NCBI GenBank assembly: GCA_014529385.2
Contig: CM043960.1
Coordinates: 121,429,543 to 121,493,542, forward strand
Direction of reading: 5' to 3'
Source of the DNA: Adiantum capillus-veneris
Lineage: Eukaryota; Streptophyta; Polypodiopsida; Polypodiales; Pteridaceae
Length of the DNA: 64,000 nucleotides
In this document: piece after piece, positions 46,777 through 58,828 of the stretch
How the letters are laid out: every line of letters begins with the position of its first letter
Position numbering within the stretch: the stretch's first letter is position 1
Notes under the pieces: generated by a model
Told to the model about the DNA's origin: nothing
Seen by the model: the letters and a program-made list of their open reading frames with translations, nothing else
The model's database searches: none
Program-made: the position numbers and the translations under genes

Positions 46777-46968
46777 TCTAACAACTTTTAGGTGTAAACT
46801 TTTCAGGTGTACTTTGGCACTTCAAGCCCTAGTTTCTACTCCTCTTTACCCCTTTAGAAAAAGTAAGCTACTGTACCCGTGGCTCGAATACCATTAATTG
46901 CAAGGAATAGAAGAGAGGGTCGTTCAACACCAAAACAACACCGGCTCCTGTCAAGCTTCTAATAGCTC

Positions 46969-47004
46969 AATAGTGGTTAACAAGACCCGTAGGACTCCAC
47001 TATT
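46969..47004 (-). promoter_or_regulatory. Leader hairpin of E2
   Basis: AATAGTGG ... CCACTATT in sense, stem intact although the loop is about 8 nt shorter than in E1. Confidence 0.5.
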
Positions 47005-47166
47005 AAGACCATAGCTCTTGACGGTTATGCCCTGTTAGCTGCACAAAGGCAGGCACACTGCAAGGCTGAAAAATACCTATTCTACTTACTCAAAGGCAAT
47101 TAATAATACCAACCATTTATAGCTAGCTTGAGGACCTCCCTTCTTGAGCAAGAAAAGAGAAACCTT

Positions 47167-47181
47167 GTGCTCTGATACCAA
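47167..47181 (-). other. Primer binding site of E2
   Basis: Sense TTGGTATCAGAGCAC adjoining the 5' LTR. Confidence 0.85.
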
Positions 47182-48843
47182 TGTAACACTTAATGGCCTA
47201 AAAAATTGTGTGTAGCGGAAATTAACATGAACATAATGGGCATTTCATTAGAATAGATTCCTAATGAGAATTACAAGAGTGCTTGGGTGGAGAGAGCAAC
47301 AAAAAGCATAACACCTAGTTAGATAGTATGAACAATACTTTCAAAAGAGAGAGAAATTAAGCTATTGACAACAGTTGAGGACCGGATTTACATGGAGCCG
47401 GTCCCCCCTCCAAAAGGCTTTGTATTATGGTTTCTCCCATCAAGAGAGACATTGTACAATACAATTCTTTGTGTTCCTTCAAGACAATTCTTTGTATTAT
47501 GGTTTCTCCCATCAAGAGAGACATTGTACAATACAGTTATTTGTGTTCATTCAAGACTAGCTAGTGCAATGAAGATGAAAGCTTCATGCACTAAGCAAAA
47601 CACTTATCAAACACAACATCAATTCTCCCCGGTCTCAGACCCAAGACCTCAGACACCTTCGAAGATGGTGAGAGCTAGCAGGGTATGAGAGTAGATTGAG
47701 AGGAAGTAGGAGTATTCTTACGAGAAAGATGTACATCTCCTCACATAATCACTCATATTAGCATAGCTTAGCTTAGTAATTAGCATGGTAGAGGAGATGA
47801 GCATGCATTGAAGTTTGGCTCTTGGTTAGATTTGCATCACAAAGCCAAGAGTTGTTGGTGTAGGCCTCCCTTCTCACAAGCTTGGAGTAGGTGGTAAGCT
47901 TTCAATTAAAGCTTGAGAAGGAGAGAAAGTCTTGTTTACTTCACACATGAGATTGTGTGTGTGTGTGTGTGATAATTCCTTGCAAAAATCAGTCCCCCTC
48001 TCTCTCTTGGTCGACCCCTCTTGCTATTTTCTCATGCTACCCAGGCTCATTGGACCTCCCTAGGGCTAGCCAATGACAATTAAGCAGCATAAGTGATAGC
48101 CTTCTGACATGTGTCCCCCTTTCCCCTTTTGTGAGAGCTTTAGGTAATTTAATAATTCAACTAAACTTTCATTGGACCCCTTTGCCTCCTGGCCAATAGG
48201 AATCAGGCAAGCCATTGGGCTGTTGAATGCTCATTGGACCCCTTGGGAGACTGTCCAATAGTCTTCTAGAGGGCTTAATTCTCATTGGTTCTTTTATTAA
48301 GTGTTTTTAAATTAATTTAACTAGATTTACTCTAGACTAATTCTCATTGGTCCACCTCCAAGGCCATCCAATAGGAATTGGGTACACCTTGTGGGCATCT
48401 GGCCTAGGGAGCTGACATGTGTCCCTCATTCCCTTTGTGTAAAGGGAGCTTGTGTGTGTGTGTGACTTTCTCTCTCATCCCCTACAAGCAAGGATCTCCC
48501 CCTCCTATGTAGGGATTTTTAAAGACTTTTGGGACACACACAAAGCATCCAATTCCCCCCATGATTGACCTTTGGACACAACCTTTGAATTTTGAAACCT
48601 TAGAATTTTGGAAGTCTTAATGGGCTGAACCTTAGGGTCTTTTTAGCCCATTGTTGCACATGGATCTTTTGCAGATGGCCCCCCCTTTGGATCCCTATTT
48701 TCCCTCCTTTGGATCCCTACTGTGGCCGGTCTGCTAGCGTAACCAATATTCTAGCTTTTTCTCCCCTGGCATTTCCCCATATTAAATGATTAGTTTAACA
48801 TGAGAAAATAATTTAGGAAAATTAGATATTGATTATTATGACA
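47182..48843 (-). repeat. LTR E (5' LTR of E2)
   Basis: 1662 bp with a duplicated segment (two copies of TTTGTATTATGGTTTCTCCC at about 47420 and 47490) not found in LTR D. Confidence 0.9.
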
Positions 48844-48848
48844 AGAAA

Positions 48849-49852
48849 TGTTTGAGTATGTCAACTCACAATGGCCTGTTTCTATCACCGAAGTCATCCA
48901 CCACACTATGGTTGCTTCTCGCATTACTTTCCAAAAAGGGGCTAAAAGTAATGCCAAGCCCATAGAAAACAAAGATTGGAATGATACGAGAGGGAAGAAC
49001 AATACTCAAAGTTCTTCCCAAGGCAATTCCAACAACAAAAACAACAACAAGACCAAGGAGAAATAAATTTACAATGGTAAAAATAAAATCTCTCCTGAAG
49101 AGCTAGAGGCTTTTCACAAAGATCACAAATTATTTAAGTGTGGGGAGCAAGGACATGGTTATCGTTCTTGCCCCAAAAGAAATGCCCGCAATGAGACTCG
49201 TATAGCTTCCACAATTGAAGCTCCAAAAGAGGATGCTCAGTGCAAAGGATCATCCCTTTCATATGCTTGGGGGAAGGTGAGGGAGCATGATGTCTTCATC
49301 CTCTTTGATCCTCACTCTACTCACAACTTCATATCAATAAAGTCGGCCACAAAGTTGGCCATACAAGCTTTCGAGATGGGAGATACTATAATTGTTACTG
49401 ATGGGGCTTTCAAGGGACATCAAGCCTCCGTTACTCCCTTGATTGGGAAGTTGAAGCTTCATGTCCAAAGCTACGTCGACAAAGAAGAATTTTTAATCTC
49501 TCCTCTCCAACATGAGGATGTTATCCTAGGGGCACCATGGTTTGACCGCATGGGTGCCAACATGAAGTTCCCTGAAAGGATAATCTACTTCACCTATAGG
49601 GAAAATAACATGTATATAGATGCTAATGAGTCTGGTCGTCATATACCACTTGTCAATGCACCTGCTTTTGATAAGTCAATAAAAGGCTCGGTTTCCTTGT
49701 ACATGAATTTTGTCAAAGAGTCTCTAAATGATGCTAATGTTTTATCAAAACAAAGTGGTAGGAATCAAGATGAATTAAACTTGTCTAATTTTCTAAATGG
49801 ATTGCAAGATGTATTTATCGATGAAATCCCTATGGAGTTGCCTCCAAAATGA
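48849..49852 (+). pseudogene. E3 gag end and protease
   Basis: Resumes with FEYVNSQWPVSITEVIHHTM. The knuckle reads LFKCGEQGHGYRSC, so the first Cys is Leu. The protease reads LFDPHSTHNFIS, with His where E1 has Gly. Then GAPWFDRMGANMKFPERI and a stop at 49850, where E1 reads on into RT. A stop at about 49064 also splits gag. Confidence 0.85.
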
Positions 49853-50820
49853 GGGGATGGTGACCATAAGATAGAGCTTCTACTTGGGAGATCACCGCCT
49901 AATAAACCTCCTTATAGAGTCTCTCAAACTCAACAAGAGGAGATTATGAGGCAAGTGCATGAGCTGGTAGACAAGGGAATGGTGAAGCCTAGCTCCTCTC
50001 CCTTTTGTTCACCGATCATTTTAGTGCAAAAGAAAGATGGCACATACCGCATGTGTGTGGACTATTCAACACTAAATTGTATCACTATCAAAAACAGATT
50101 TTTGTATCGTGGGTAGAAGAGTTGTTTGATAAGCTACAAGGTTTGACCTACTTCCATGAGATTGACCTTAAAAGTGGATATCATCAAATCAGGATAGTGA
50201 ATGAAGATATCGTAAAGATCGCGTTCTGTACAACATTTGGTCTTTATGAATATCTTGTCATGCCTTTTGGTTTGACAAATGCTCCAACCACGTTCAACCG
50301 CCTAATGGAAAAAATCTTTAGACCCTACCGCAAGTTCACTGGAGTGTTCTTCGATGACATTCTCATCTACTCCAAATCTTTGGAGGAGGATAAACAACAT
50401 CTTCATGTAGTTTTTCAAGCTATGAGGGAGAATAAACTTTTAATTAACCAAAAGAATAGTGAATTTTTCCTCCAAGAGATTCAATACTTAGGTCATATTA
50501 TCTCTCAAGATGGTATCCATATGGATCCAACCAAGCTTGAGGTAATAAAAGGATGGCCTAATCCAAGTAAATTACATGAGCTATGAAGATTTATTGGTAT
50601 GTGTGCATACTATAGACACTACATAGCTAAACTCTCTCAAATAGCAGGACCACTACATGACTTGACCAAGAAAAATTTTAAGTACATATGGACTGCTAAA
50701 GAGCAAAGTACTTTTGAGAAGCTTAATGAAAAGCTACCTCTCGACCCGTACTTACACTACCAGATCTCTCAAAACCATTTGAGGTCCAATGTGATGCTTA
50801 TGAAGATTGTCTTAGAGTAG
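49853..50820 (+). pseudogene. E3 reverse transcriptase
   Basis: VHELVDKGMVKPSSSPFCSP and YRMCVDYSTLN, then after a frameshift near 50095 FGLTNAPTTFNRLM, FFDDILIYSKS (50350-50382) and LGHIISQDGIHMDP. A stop at 50584 lies inside the conserved HELRRFIGMCAYYR region. The catalytic Asp pair is kept, but the frame is broken. Confidence 0.85.
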
Positions 50821-52622
50821 TTTTGCTTCAACAAGGGCATGCCATAGCATATGAGAGTTGAAGACTCAATTTTGACGAGCGAGTATTGGGCATCTACAAA
50901 AAGGAGCTACTAGCTGTCCTTAATGCCCTCGACACTTGGAAGCAATATCTATTGGGGACTCCATTCATCTTACAAATGGACTACCAAAGTCTCAAGTACT
51001 TCATGATGCAAATCAAGCTCTCCGACAAACAAATGAGGTGGAAAAATTTTCCTTCCTAAATTCAATTTTCATATTGCTCATATTGCTGGTAAGCATAATC
51101 AAGTGGCTGATGCACTATCACAACATCGAGGGAAAATACAATGTCTATAGCAACTCACAATGATCTATCTTCCATGATAGATGAGTACGCTAGTGACCCT
51201 GATTCTAAAGACATAATGTCAGCCCTTGCCTTAGGGAAGAAAGAGGAACCATTCACCTTGCATGATGGTTATCTTCTCCATGGCAACAAGCTATGTGTTA
51301 GTCACTCTCTTCGTGAGAAAGTGATGTATGAATCCCATGCTCCTCCCAAGGCGGGGCATAGAGGGATTCAACCTACTCTTCAAGGAGTAGAGCCATAGTT
51401 TTATTGGCCCACCATAAAAGTGGACATACAAGAGTATGTTTCAAAATGTGTGGTATGCCAAAATACCAAATATGATAGAGGGAAGAAACCTGGATTACTC
51501 GAGCCATTACCAATCCTTGATTCGCCATAGGAGAGTATATCCATGGATTTAATCTTTGGATTACCCAAGTCTATCCATGGGAATTCGAGAATATGGACAA
51601 TACTTGATAGGTTTAGCAAGCAAGCACACTTTATTCTAGTCAAAAGACTATGAAGGCACACCAAATGAAAACCCTCTTCATATCACAGATTTTCAAACAC
51701 CATGGATTGCCAACATCCATCTTGTGAGATAGAGATTTGAGAATGACTAGTAATTTTTGGAAAGGTCTCTTTGAAAATCTAGATACAAGGCTGAATTTCT
51801 CTTCGGCCTATCACCCACAAATAGATGGCCAAAGTGAGATAGCTAACCTTATGATTCTCAATCTACTAAAGACTTATGTTACAGAGTAGACCAACGCTCA
51901 CAATGGGAGAAGTGTCTACCACTTGTAGAGTATGCATACAATATCACTGTCCATACTACTAAAATAAAGACACCTTTTGAAATCATAGAGGGACATGGGA
52001 AGATCTTTGTTGTCTGCTCTGCTGATCTTTGTTGTCTGCTCTGCTACTCAAGGTACATGGGAAGATCTTTGTTGTCTGCTCTGCTGATGAGTATAGCCAA
52101 GACCTACAAGAATCTTTCCAAAAGATTAAGGAGGCTATATCCATCTCCCGATAAAGGCAAAAAGTTGCTGATAACAAGCACAAAAGGGACTTAACGTTCA
52201 AAGAAAATGATTGGGTCTTACTTAAGTTTCCCAAGGCTTGATTAAGGCAAACTACGGGCAAAAATCCTATGAGCCACCAAAAGTATTATGCTAAATTATC
52301 AAAAAGAAATTATGGTCCTTTTCAAATTTTAAGACCAATCAATGAGATGGAATATCAAGTCAAGTTGACCAACCATTGGTTCATACCCAATGCTTTTCAT
52401 GTGAGCCTACTCAATCCTGACCCCCCAGAGATCGAAGATCAAGAAGAGGTGCTACAATCCGAAGCTATCCTTCAACATGAGGAGAAGGTACTATGGCATG
52501 GTAAGATCGACAATATCTTATTAAATTCAATAAATATCCTTTTGAAGATGCTAGATGGATGGAAGGAACAAAACTTAAGGATAGTATGAACCTTGTCAAT
52601 GCTTACGATGATACATTAGAGT
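50821..52622 (+). pseudogene. E3 RNase H, integrase and chromodomain-like tail
   Basis: Broken frames show HIAGKHNQVADALSQ, IATHNDLSSMIDEYASDPDS, the finger (SHAPPKAGHRG ... CVVCQ), the core (SMDLIFGLPKSIHG; DRDLRMTSNFW with the preceding Asp codon changed; GQSEIANLMI) and a tail with LQHEEKVLWHGK. Stops and indels are frequent. A 22-nt unit (GATCTTTGTTGTCTGCTCTG) is repeated three times at about 52001-52086, replacing the region that holds LLKVHGKIF in E1. Confidence 0.8.
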
Positions 52623-52979
52623 AAGCAAATGTAAATGTTTCTTTTAAATGATCAATGTTTTTGTCTTATAAACTAGGTCTCTCTTTTTATTGTGCACAAA
52701 TTTAAGTAGTATGCATGCTTAGAATCATGTTTGTGATGACGACGTCTCTCAAACACCAAGTAGAATTTGTCACTCTACTTCGGGAGTATGATATGGACTC
52801 AAGAGCTCCTTAAGAGTAGACATGCTTGCAGAAGCTAAGACTCCGAAGCACCAAATGGATTATTCATCCATTCTAGAATGATTTCGTAGGGTAAAAAGGG
52901 ATCCTCTACCCGCTAAGAAACATAGACTAATGACTAAAGCTTTATCTCATCTACCTCATAGTCGAGGACGACTATGATT

Positions 52980-52994
52980 TCAAGAGAGAGGTAA
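52980..52994 (+). other. Polypurine tract of E3
   Basis: TCAAGAGAGAGGTAA adjoining TGTCATAAAATC. Confidence 0.8.
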
Positions 52995-53542
52995 TGTCAT
53001 AAAATCTAATATTTAACTAACCCAAACGATTTTATCATATTGAACTGATCATTTAAGGTGGGAGAATAAACAAGAACAAGAGTTAGAATATAGTCATGTG
53101 CTTATGGATCTATCTCAGCACGTGATCAAAGTCAACGGGTCCAAATGAGAGATGGTATGTCAAAGAGAAATGCTAGCTAATGGAGCTTGAAAGACCTTAG
53201 GGTTAGCTTCATTCAAAACCTCCAAAGGTTAGTGTTAACAGTTTTTAGACCTAGGACCTTAGGGTATTTTAGACCTTAGACAAGCTAAGGGTGTCCTTGA
53301 GGTGCTTGTCATGCTTGAACTAACTAAGGTGCTTGTCGTGCTTGATGACTAAGGTGCTTGAGGTGCTTCTCGTGCTTGATGGCTAAGGTGCTTGAGGTGC
53401 TTGTCATGATTTATGACTAAGGTGCTTGAGGTGCTTCATGACTAAGGTGCTTGAGGGGCTTGTGGTGTTCCAAAGTCAACATGATCCCTACAAAGGAGGG
53501 AGCGAGTCCTAAATCTAGGGGCATGAGAGAGAACGGGGAGAG

Positions 53543-53593
<51 letters not shown>

Positions 53594-53892
53594 AAGGCAA
53601 GCCCAAGACTCAAGAGGTAATTAGGACACATGTCAAGCACCTACACATGTTGCCCTCATGTAGTGCCTAAAGCCTATTGGTTGACCTCTAAAGGGGTCAA
53701 ATGAGAGTTTAGTTTATTTAATTAATTGTTCAAGCATTACTCAAGCCCTTTCTCTCAAAGGGATATGAAGGAAACTTGTCCTAAGGATACCCTTGTGTTT
53801 CTTGATATGCACAAAGCATGTCATTGGCCAGCCTTGAGAAGGCCCAATCACCATCAGGGAAGAGCTAGAAAAGGGGGTTGACCCAAGCAAGG
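52995..53892 (+). repeat. LTR G (3' LTR of E3), cut by E4
   Basis: Colinear with LTR F up to GACCCAAGCAAGG, then E4 LTR H begins. It has more minisatellite units than F (about 53290-53460) and (AC)n at 53543-53592. The remaining part is not found in the window. Confidence 0.85.
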
Positions 53893-54797
53893 TGTAATGG
53901 AAATGGCCTATGAACTTTAAGAATGGTGAAATTAGGAGATAGTAGAGTGAGCATTTTTTGTGAGACTACTTTCAGAACATAGAGGGTCAACTTTGTGAGC
54001 GGTAGAAACATAACCATAGTACTTAATTAACTTGGCATGAACAATACTTTTTCAAGAAAGAGAGTTTAGAGAACTTGACAACAATTAAGGATCGGATTTA
54101 TGTGGATCCGGTCCCCCCTCCACGGCCCCCCCTCCAATAGGCTTGTACTATATATTTTCCCATCAAGAGAGACTTGGTACAATACAATCTTTGTGTTCCT
54201 TGTGACCTAGGTGATGCAATGAATGTGGAAAGATTCATGCATCACAAGCATGATATAGGCTTTGTAGAAAGCATTAACCATCCCTGGCCTCAGTCCCAAA
54301 TCCTCAAACACCTTCAAAGGTAGAGCTAGCGGGGAATGAGGATAGGGAAGAGGAAGAAGAAACATTCATAGGAGAAAGAAATAGTTCCTCACTTATCATC
54401 ACTCTTCTTGCTTAGCATACATAATACCATAGTAATGAATATGGAGAAGATGGAAAGATTAAGCATTGGAGCATGGCTCTTGGTTGGATTTTTTATCCAT
54501 ATCCAAGAGTGTTGGTGTAGGCTCTCAACTTCTCTACAAGGTTTAGAGAAGGATGTGGAGCTCTTGCACTTTGTACCTCACACAATGAGAGTGTGTGTAT
54601 GTGTGTGTGCCTCCTCCTTGCTTTGGTCGACCCCCACTTCTAGCACTAGCTTGCACTTGATTGGACCTCCTCAAGCTTGGCCAATCACATGCCTAGTGCA
54701 TATCAAGTAACAAGGGTAGCCTTGGGACAAGTGTCCCCCTTTCCCCTTTGAGAGAGAGGACTTGATAAATGCATACATAATTAATTAAATTAGCTAA

Positions 54798-54805
54798 ATT
54801 ATCAT
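54798..54805. repeat. 8-bp target-site duplication, left copy
   Basis: ATTATCAT, repeated at 55534-55541. The 8-bp match is maximal, since the bases on both sides differ. Confidence 0.85.
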
Positions 54806-54978
54806 CCCAGGGGATTCACAACGGAATACTTACCGCACCAGATAAGTGTAGGAGAGGTTTTTTTTTTTTTTTTTAAAGTTACATAAGCGTATAACTTAGG
54901 GAGAGATCCCCAATAATTTATCTCCCAAGCTTAAAAATAAGGGAGGGGGTTACGGGTATCATTTTTTTTTATTTTTAT

Positions 54979-55009
<31 letters not shown>

Positions 55010-55533
55010 GGGGGGAGGACTGACCTGGCTTGATTACTTGTAATGATTGGTCATTGGTGTGCACTAGACCTTGGATAAATTTTGGATAAGATTTTTATCA
55101 GGTCATACATCAAATTTTTTGCATCAACCCGGTCATAAATAAGGGCTAATTTAAAGGAGGTCAAGGGTTGATTTACACCAGCTTTGGATGGGTCAAAATT
55201 GGACAAAACAGCGAGAGTCCAGGCTGATTGGGCACATAGTTTGAAAGTCAAACTAACACACATTGAGGGTACATCTAGTTATCAATAGAAGTGGTTTCTT
55301 AGTACATTGCAAGCAACTATGCTATACACTCTTTGACTATTTTTACTTATTTAGATCATGTGAGACCCGAATTCTACATGTAAGATATGGCTATGATAGT
55401 TTTCTTCATTGGTTGTCGTATAAGCATAGAAAGGGGGATCATATTCCCTAATATGAGTTGTATATAGGGGTTTTATCAAAGTTTTCCGCTCGTAGGTGGC
55501 GTCCCATTTTGTATATAGAGTGAATCCCCCGGG
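54806..55533. mobile_element. Non-autonomous TIR DNA transposon (hAT-like MITE)
   Basis: 728 bp with terminal inverted repeats CCCAGGGGATTCAC and CCCGGGGGATTCAC (one mismatch) and 8-bp duplications ATTATCAT. No transposase frame. An 8-bp duplication is typical of hAT elements. The interior has T-runs, a 27-nt G run and AT-rich sequence. Confidence 0.75.
54989..55015 (+). repeat. Uninterrupted run of 27 G
   Basis: Follows a T-rich tract inside the TIR element. Length in the genome may vary or be an assembly effect. Confidence 0.85.
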
Positions 55534-56175
55534 ATTATCATTGGACCCCTTGGGAGGCTAACCAATAGGATTTAGGCACACCATGAGGGCAACATAAAGA
55601 GGAACTTGACAAGTGTCCTAGTTTCTTTCTTTGTAACAAGATTTCCTTATGTGAGGGTGTGTGTGTTCTCTCTCTAGTTCCTACAAAGAGGGCTTGTTCC
55701 CTCATGAGTAGGGATGTGCTTTGACTTTTTGAACAACTTAACCCCTCAAGCACCTTAGCCATGAAGCACCTTAGCACCTTAGTCATTAAACACCTCAAGT
55801 ACCTTAAGAACCTTAGTCAGCAAGCACGAGAAGCTCCTCAAGCACCTTAGTCAGCAAATCACGACAAGCACCTCAAGCTTGGGCCGCGTTCCCACCTCAA
55901 GTACAGCCCTAGCTTGCCTAAGTTCAAAACACTTTTAGCACTAACCTTTGGAGGTCTTCAATGAAGCTAATCCCAATATCTTTAAGGTCCATTAGCTAGC
56001 CTTGCTCCTTGATAGACCAGCTCTCATTTGGACCCCTTTACCATTGGCCCCATGTTGAGATATATCTGTAAGCACATGTCTATATTCTAACCCTTGTTCT
56101 TGTGAATTCTCACACATTAAATGATCAGATTAATAGAAAATCATTTGGGCAGGTTAGATATTAGATTTTATAATG

Positions 56176-56190
56176 TTACCTCTCTCTTGG
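56176..56190 (-). other. Polypurine tract of E4
   Basis: Sense CCAAGAGAGAGGTAA adjoining LTR H. Confidence 0.75.
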
Positions 56191-56529
56191 AATCATAGTC
56201 ATCCTCGACTACTATGAGGTACAAGAGACAAAGCCTTAGTCATTAGTCAATGTTTCTTAGCCGGTAGAGGATCCCTTTTTACCCTACAACATCATTTCAA
56301 GATGGATGACTAATCCATTTGGTGCTTGGGAGACGTAGCTGCCGCAAGCATGTCTGCTCTTTAGTCCATTTCATTCTCCAAAGTAGAGTGACAAATTCTA
56401 CTTGGTGTTTGAGAGACGTCGCCATCACAAACATGATTTTAAGCATGCATACTACTTAAATTTGTGCACAATGAAAATAGAATAAGTCTTATAAGACAAA
56501 AGCATTGATCATTTAAAAGAAACATGTAC

Positions 56530-57963
56530 ATTCGCTTACTCTAATGTAGCATTGTAAGCATTGACAAGGTTCTTTCCTTAAGTTGTATTCCTTGCATCTA
56601 TCTATCATCTTCAAAAGGATAAATTTTGAACTTAATAAGATACCGTGTGATAATCTTACGATGTCGTAGTACCTTGTCTTCATGCGGAAGGATAGCTTCG
56701 GGTTGTATCACCTCTTCTTGGTCTTTGATTTTGGGAGGGTCTTCAATAATTGGTTCACTTGGTGGCTCTCCTTTCTAGGGCTTAAATAGGCTCACATGAA
56801 AAGCATTGGGTATGAGCCAATGGTTGGGCACTGTTGATTTGATAAGCCATCTCATTGATTGGCTTCAAGATTTGAAAAGGACCATAGTATCTTTTTACTA
56901 GTTTAACATAATACTTTTGATGGCCCATAGGATTTTTGCCCGTTGTTTGCCTCAATTGATCCTTGGGAAACTTAAGTAAGATCCAATCATTTTCTTTAAA
57001 TTTTAAGGCCGTTCTCTGCTTGTTAGCAGAGCAGCTTTTTGCCTTTGTTGAGAGATGGATATAGCCTCCTTAATCTTTTGGAAACATTCTTGTAGGTCAC
57101 AACTATACTCGTCGACATCGAAGATCTTCCCATGTACTTTAAGTAGCAAGGGACTTATAGGTCTTCCCTCAATGATTTCAAAAGGTGCTTTTCTTGTAGA
57201 AATTTGAACAATATTATTGTACGTATACTCTACAAGGGGTAAGTACTTTTTACATTGTGAGCGTTGGTCTACTTCTGTAACATAGGTCTTTAGTAGACCA
57301 AGAATCATCAGATTGGCTATCTCACTTGGCCATCCGTTTGTGGGTGATAGGCCAAAGAGAAATTCAATCTTGTACGTAGATTTTCAAACAACCTTTTTAA
57401 AAATTATTCTAGGATCTCTATCTGACATCATGGATGTTGGCAATCCATGGTGTTTGAGAATCTTCGATATGAAGAGAGTTGCCAGTTGGTGTTCCTTAAA
57501 AGTATTTTTGACAGGATTAAAGTGTGCTTGCTTGCTAAACCTGGCTATTTTCCATATTCCCATATTCCCATGGATAGACTTGGGTAATCCAAAGATAAAA
57601 TCCATGGATATACTCTCCCATGATATTTCAGGGATTGGCAATGGATGGAGTAATCTAGGTTGTTTCCCTCTATCATACTTGGTCTTATGGCATACCACAC
57701 ATTTTGAAACATACTTTTGTAAGTCTACTTTCATGGTAGGCCAATAGAAGTACATCTCTACTCCTTGAAGAGTAGGTTGATTACCTCTATGCCCTGCATA
57801 GGGAGGAGCATGGGATTCATACATGACTTTCTCACAAAGGGAGTGGGTAACACATAGTCTATTTCCATGGAGAAGATAACCATCCTGCAAGGTGAATAGT
57901 TCTTCTTTCTTCCCCAAAGCAAGGGCTGACATTATGTCTTTAAAGTCAAGGTCATTAGCATAC
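56530..57963 (-). pseudogene. E4 integrase and tail
   Basis: From high to low coordinate: MSALALGKKEELFTLQDGYL, the finger (SHAPPYAGHRG ... CVVCHKTK), the core (SMDFIFGLPKSIHG, MMSDRDPRI, a break near 57330 and a second frame with MILGLLKTYVTEVDQRSQ). LLKVHGKIFDVDEYSCD follows, then a broken tail to about 56540. Cut at 57963 by a solo LTR; the upstream part of pol resumes at 58829. Confidence 0.8.
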
Positions 57964-58828
57964 TGTTAACTGAGTCAACATCCATTAACAGGAGCTGCTA
58001 GAGCTACACGTTTTCCACATTTTTTCAAAATGGTCCTATATTGTAAATTCCCAATTTATTTCAAGCCATTGTAATATTTTAATGTGTTACGGGCTCAATG
58101 GGAGTTTCAAGCTGTAAAGAACATGTCAGCTAGTGTGCCTAGGTGACAGATTTAGTAAATGGTGGAACCCTAAAGGCCTTGGGCATTCGAACATTGCATA
58201 TTTTTATCCTAGGTATATAAGGCAGTGTGTAAAAGACATTAGGGTTCTCAAGCTCATTTGTTGAGAGCACTCTTTGGTGAGAGCTCTTGAGGTGTGTGGC
58301 TATGGATTCCTTGAGCTTCTCCTTGCTCATGTGACTTGGTTAACACTAATCAATGCTTAATTCTCTTTCATTATGCCTCTCTCATGCTTCTTCTGATTGC
58401 CTATGATGCTTAGATTAGCTAGATTGTAACTAATTAGTGGTCAATCCCTGTCTAATCTTGTGTGATTGCCCTCCCTTGCTTGTGTGTACATGTAGGTTTG
58501 ATTGGAGTGTGGTGCTTGATAGATCTATGTGTGTGCGCTTGCGATTAGTGTGTTGCATGATAGGATTAGTGTTGTGTGCATCTTGCAATCGTTAGTGTGT
58601 GTGATTAGGTTGATTAGAGGTGAAGAGAAGTGGATGTGGAGATTTCTCTTCATTGTGGCTTAGCTCCTCCATAGGCCAAGAAGCTCACCTCATAGAGTTA
58701 ACCATTCATGTTGCCATGATTAGCTCACTAATCCTATGAGTGTTTCCATGCCCTATCCGAGTAGCTCATCCCTCCGGATTGATAATTTTGTTGTTCATTG
58801 GAGCTATGCAATGATGGGACCCCCAACA
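57964..58828 (+). repeat. Solo LTR of the N5 family
   Basis: 865 bp from TGTTAACTGAGTC to CCCCCAACA, flanked by perfect duplications CATAC (57959-57963 and 58829-58833). E4 pol reads on across it. TATA box at about 58213. A solo LTR normally arises by recombination between the two LTRs of a full element. Confidence 0.9.

Larger units (their letters stand above)
39925..48843 (-). mobile_element. E2: complete but inactive Ty3/gypsy element nested in E3
   Basis: 8919 bp, minus strand: 5' LTR E (48843-47182), primer site, leader with hairpin, gag-pol in at least six frame segments, untranslated tail, polypurine tract and 3' LTR D. Same subfamily as E1 and E0. Perfect 5-bp duplications AGAAA. The LTRs differ by many substitutions and two separate internal duplications, so it is older than E1. 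Confidence 0.95.
36612..53892 (+). mobile_element. E3: old Ty3/gypsy element, split by E2 and cut by E4
   Basis: 5' LTR F, primer site, leader and gag start (to 39924), then 8.9 kb of E2 plus its AGAAA duplication, then the rest of gag-pol (48849-52622), polypurine tract and a truncated 3' LTR G. It belongs to a subfamily whose LTRs share a GCTTGAGGTGC minisatellite with E4. Many stops and changed catalytic residues show it is inactive. Confidence 0.9.
53893..56175 (-). repeat. LTR H (3' LTR of E4), containing a TIR element
   Basis: Plus-strand TGTAATGGAAATGGCC to AGATTTTATAATG, next to a polypurine tract. Its outer half matches LTR F/G in reverse complement, including the minisatellite (about 55745-55880). 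A 728-bp TIR element interrupts it at 54806-55533. The inner terminus has decayed (AATG where GACA is expected). Confidence 0.8.
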
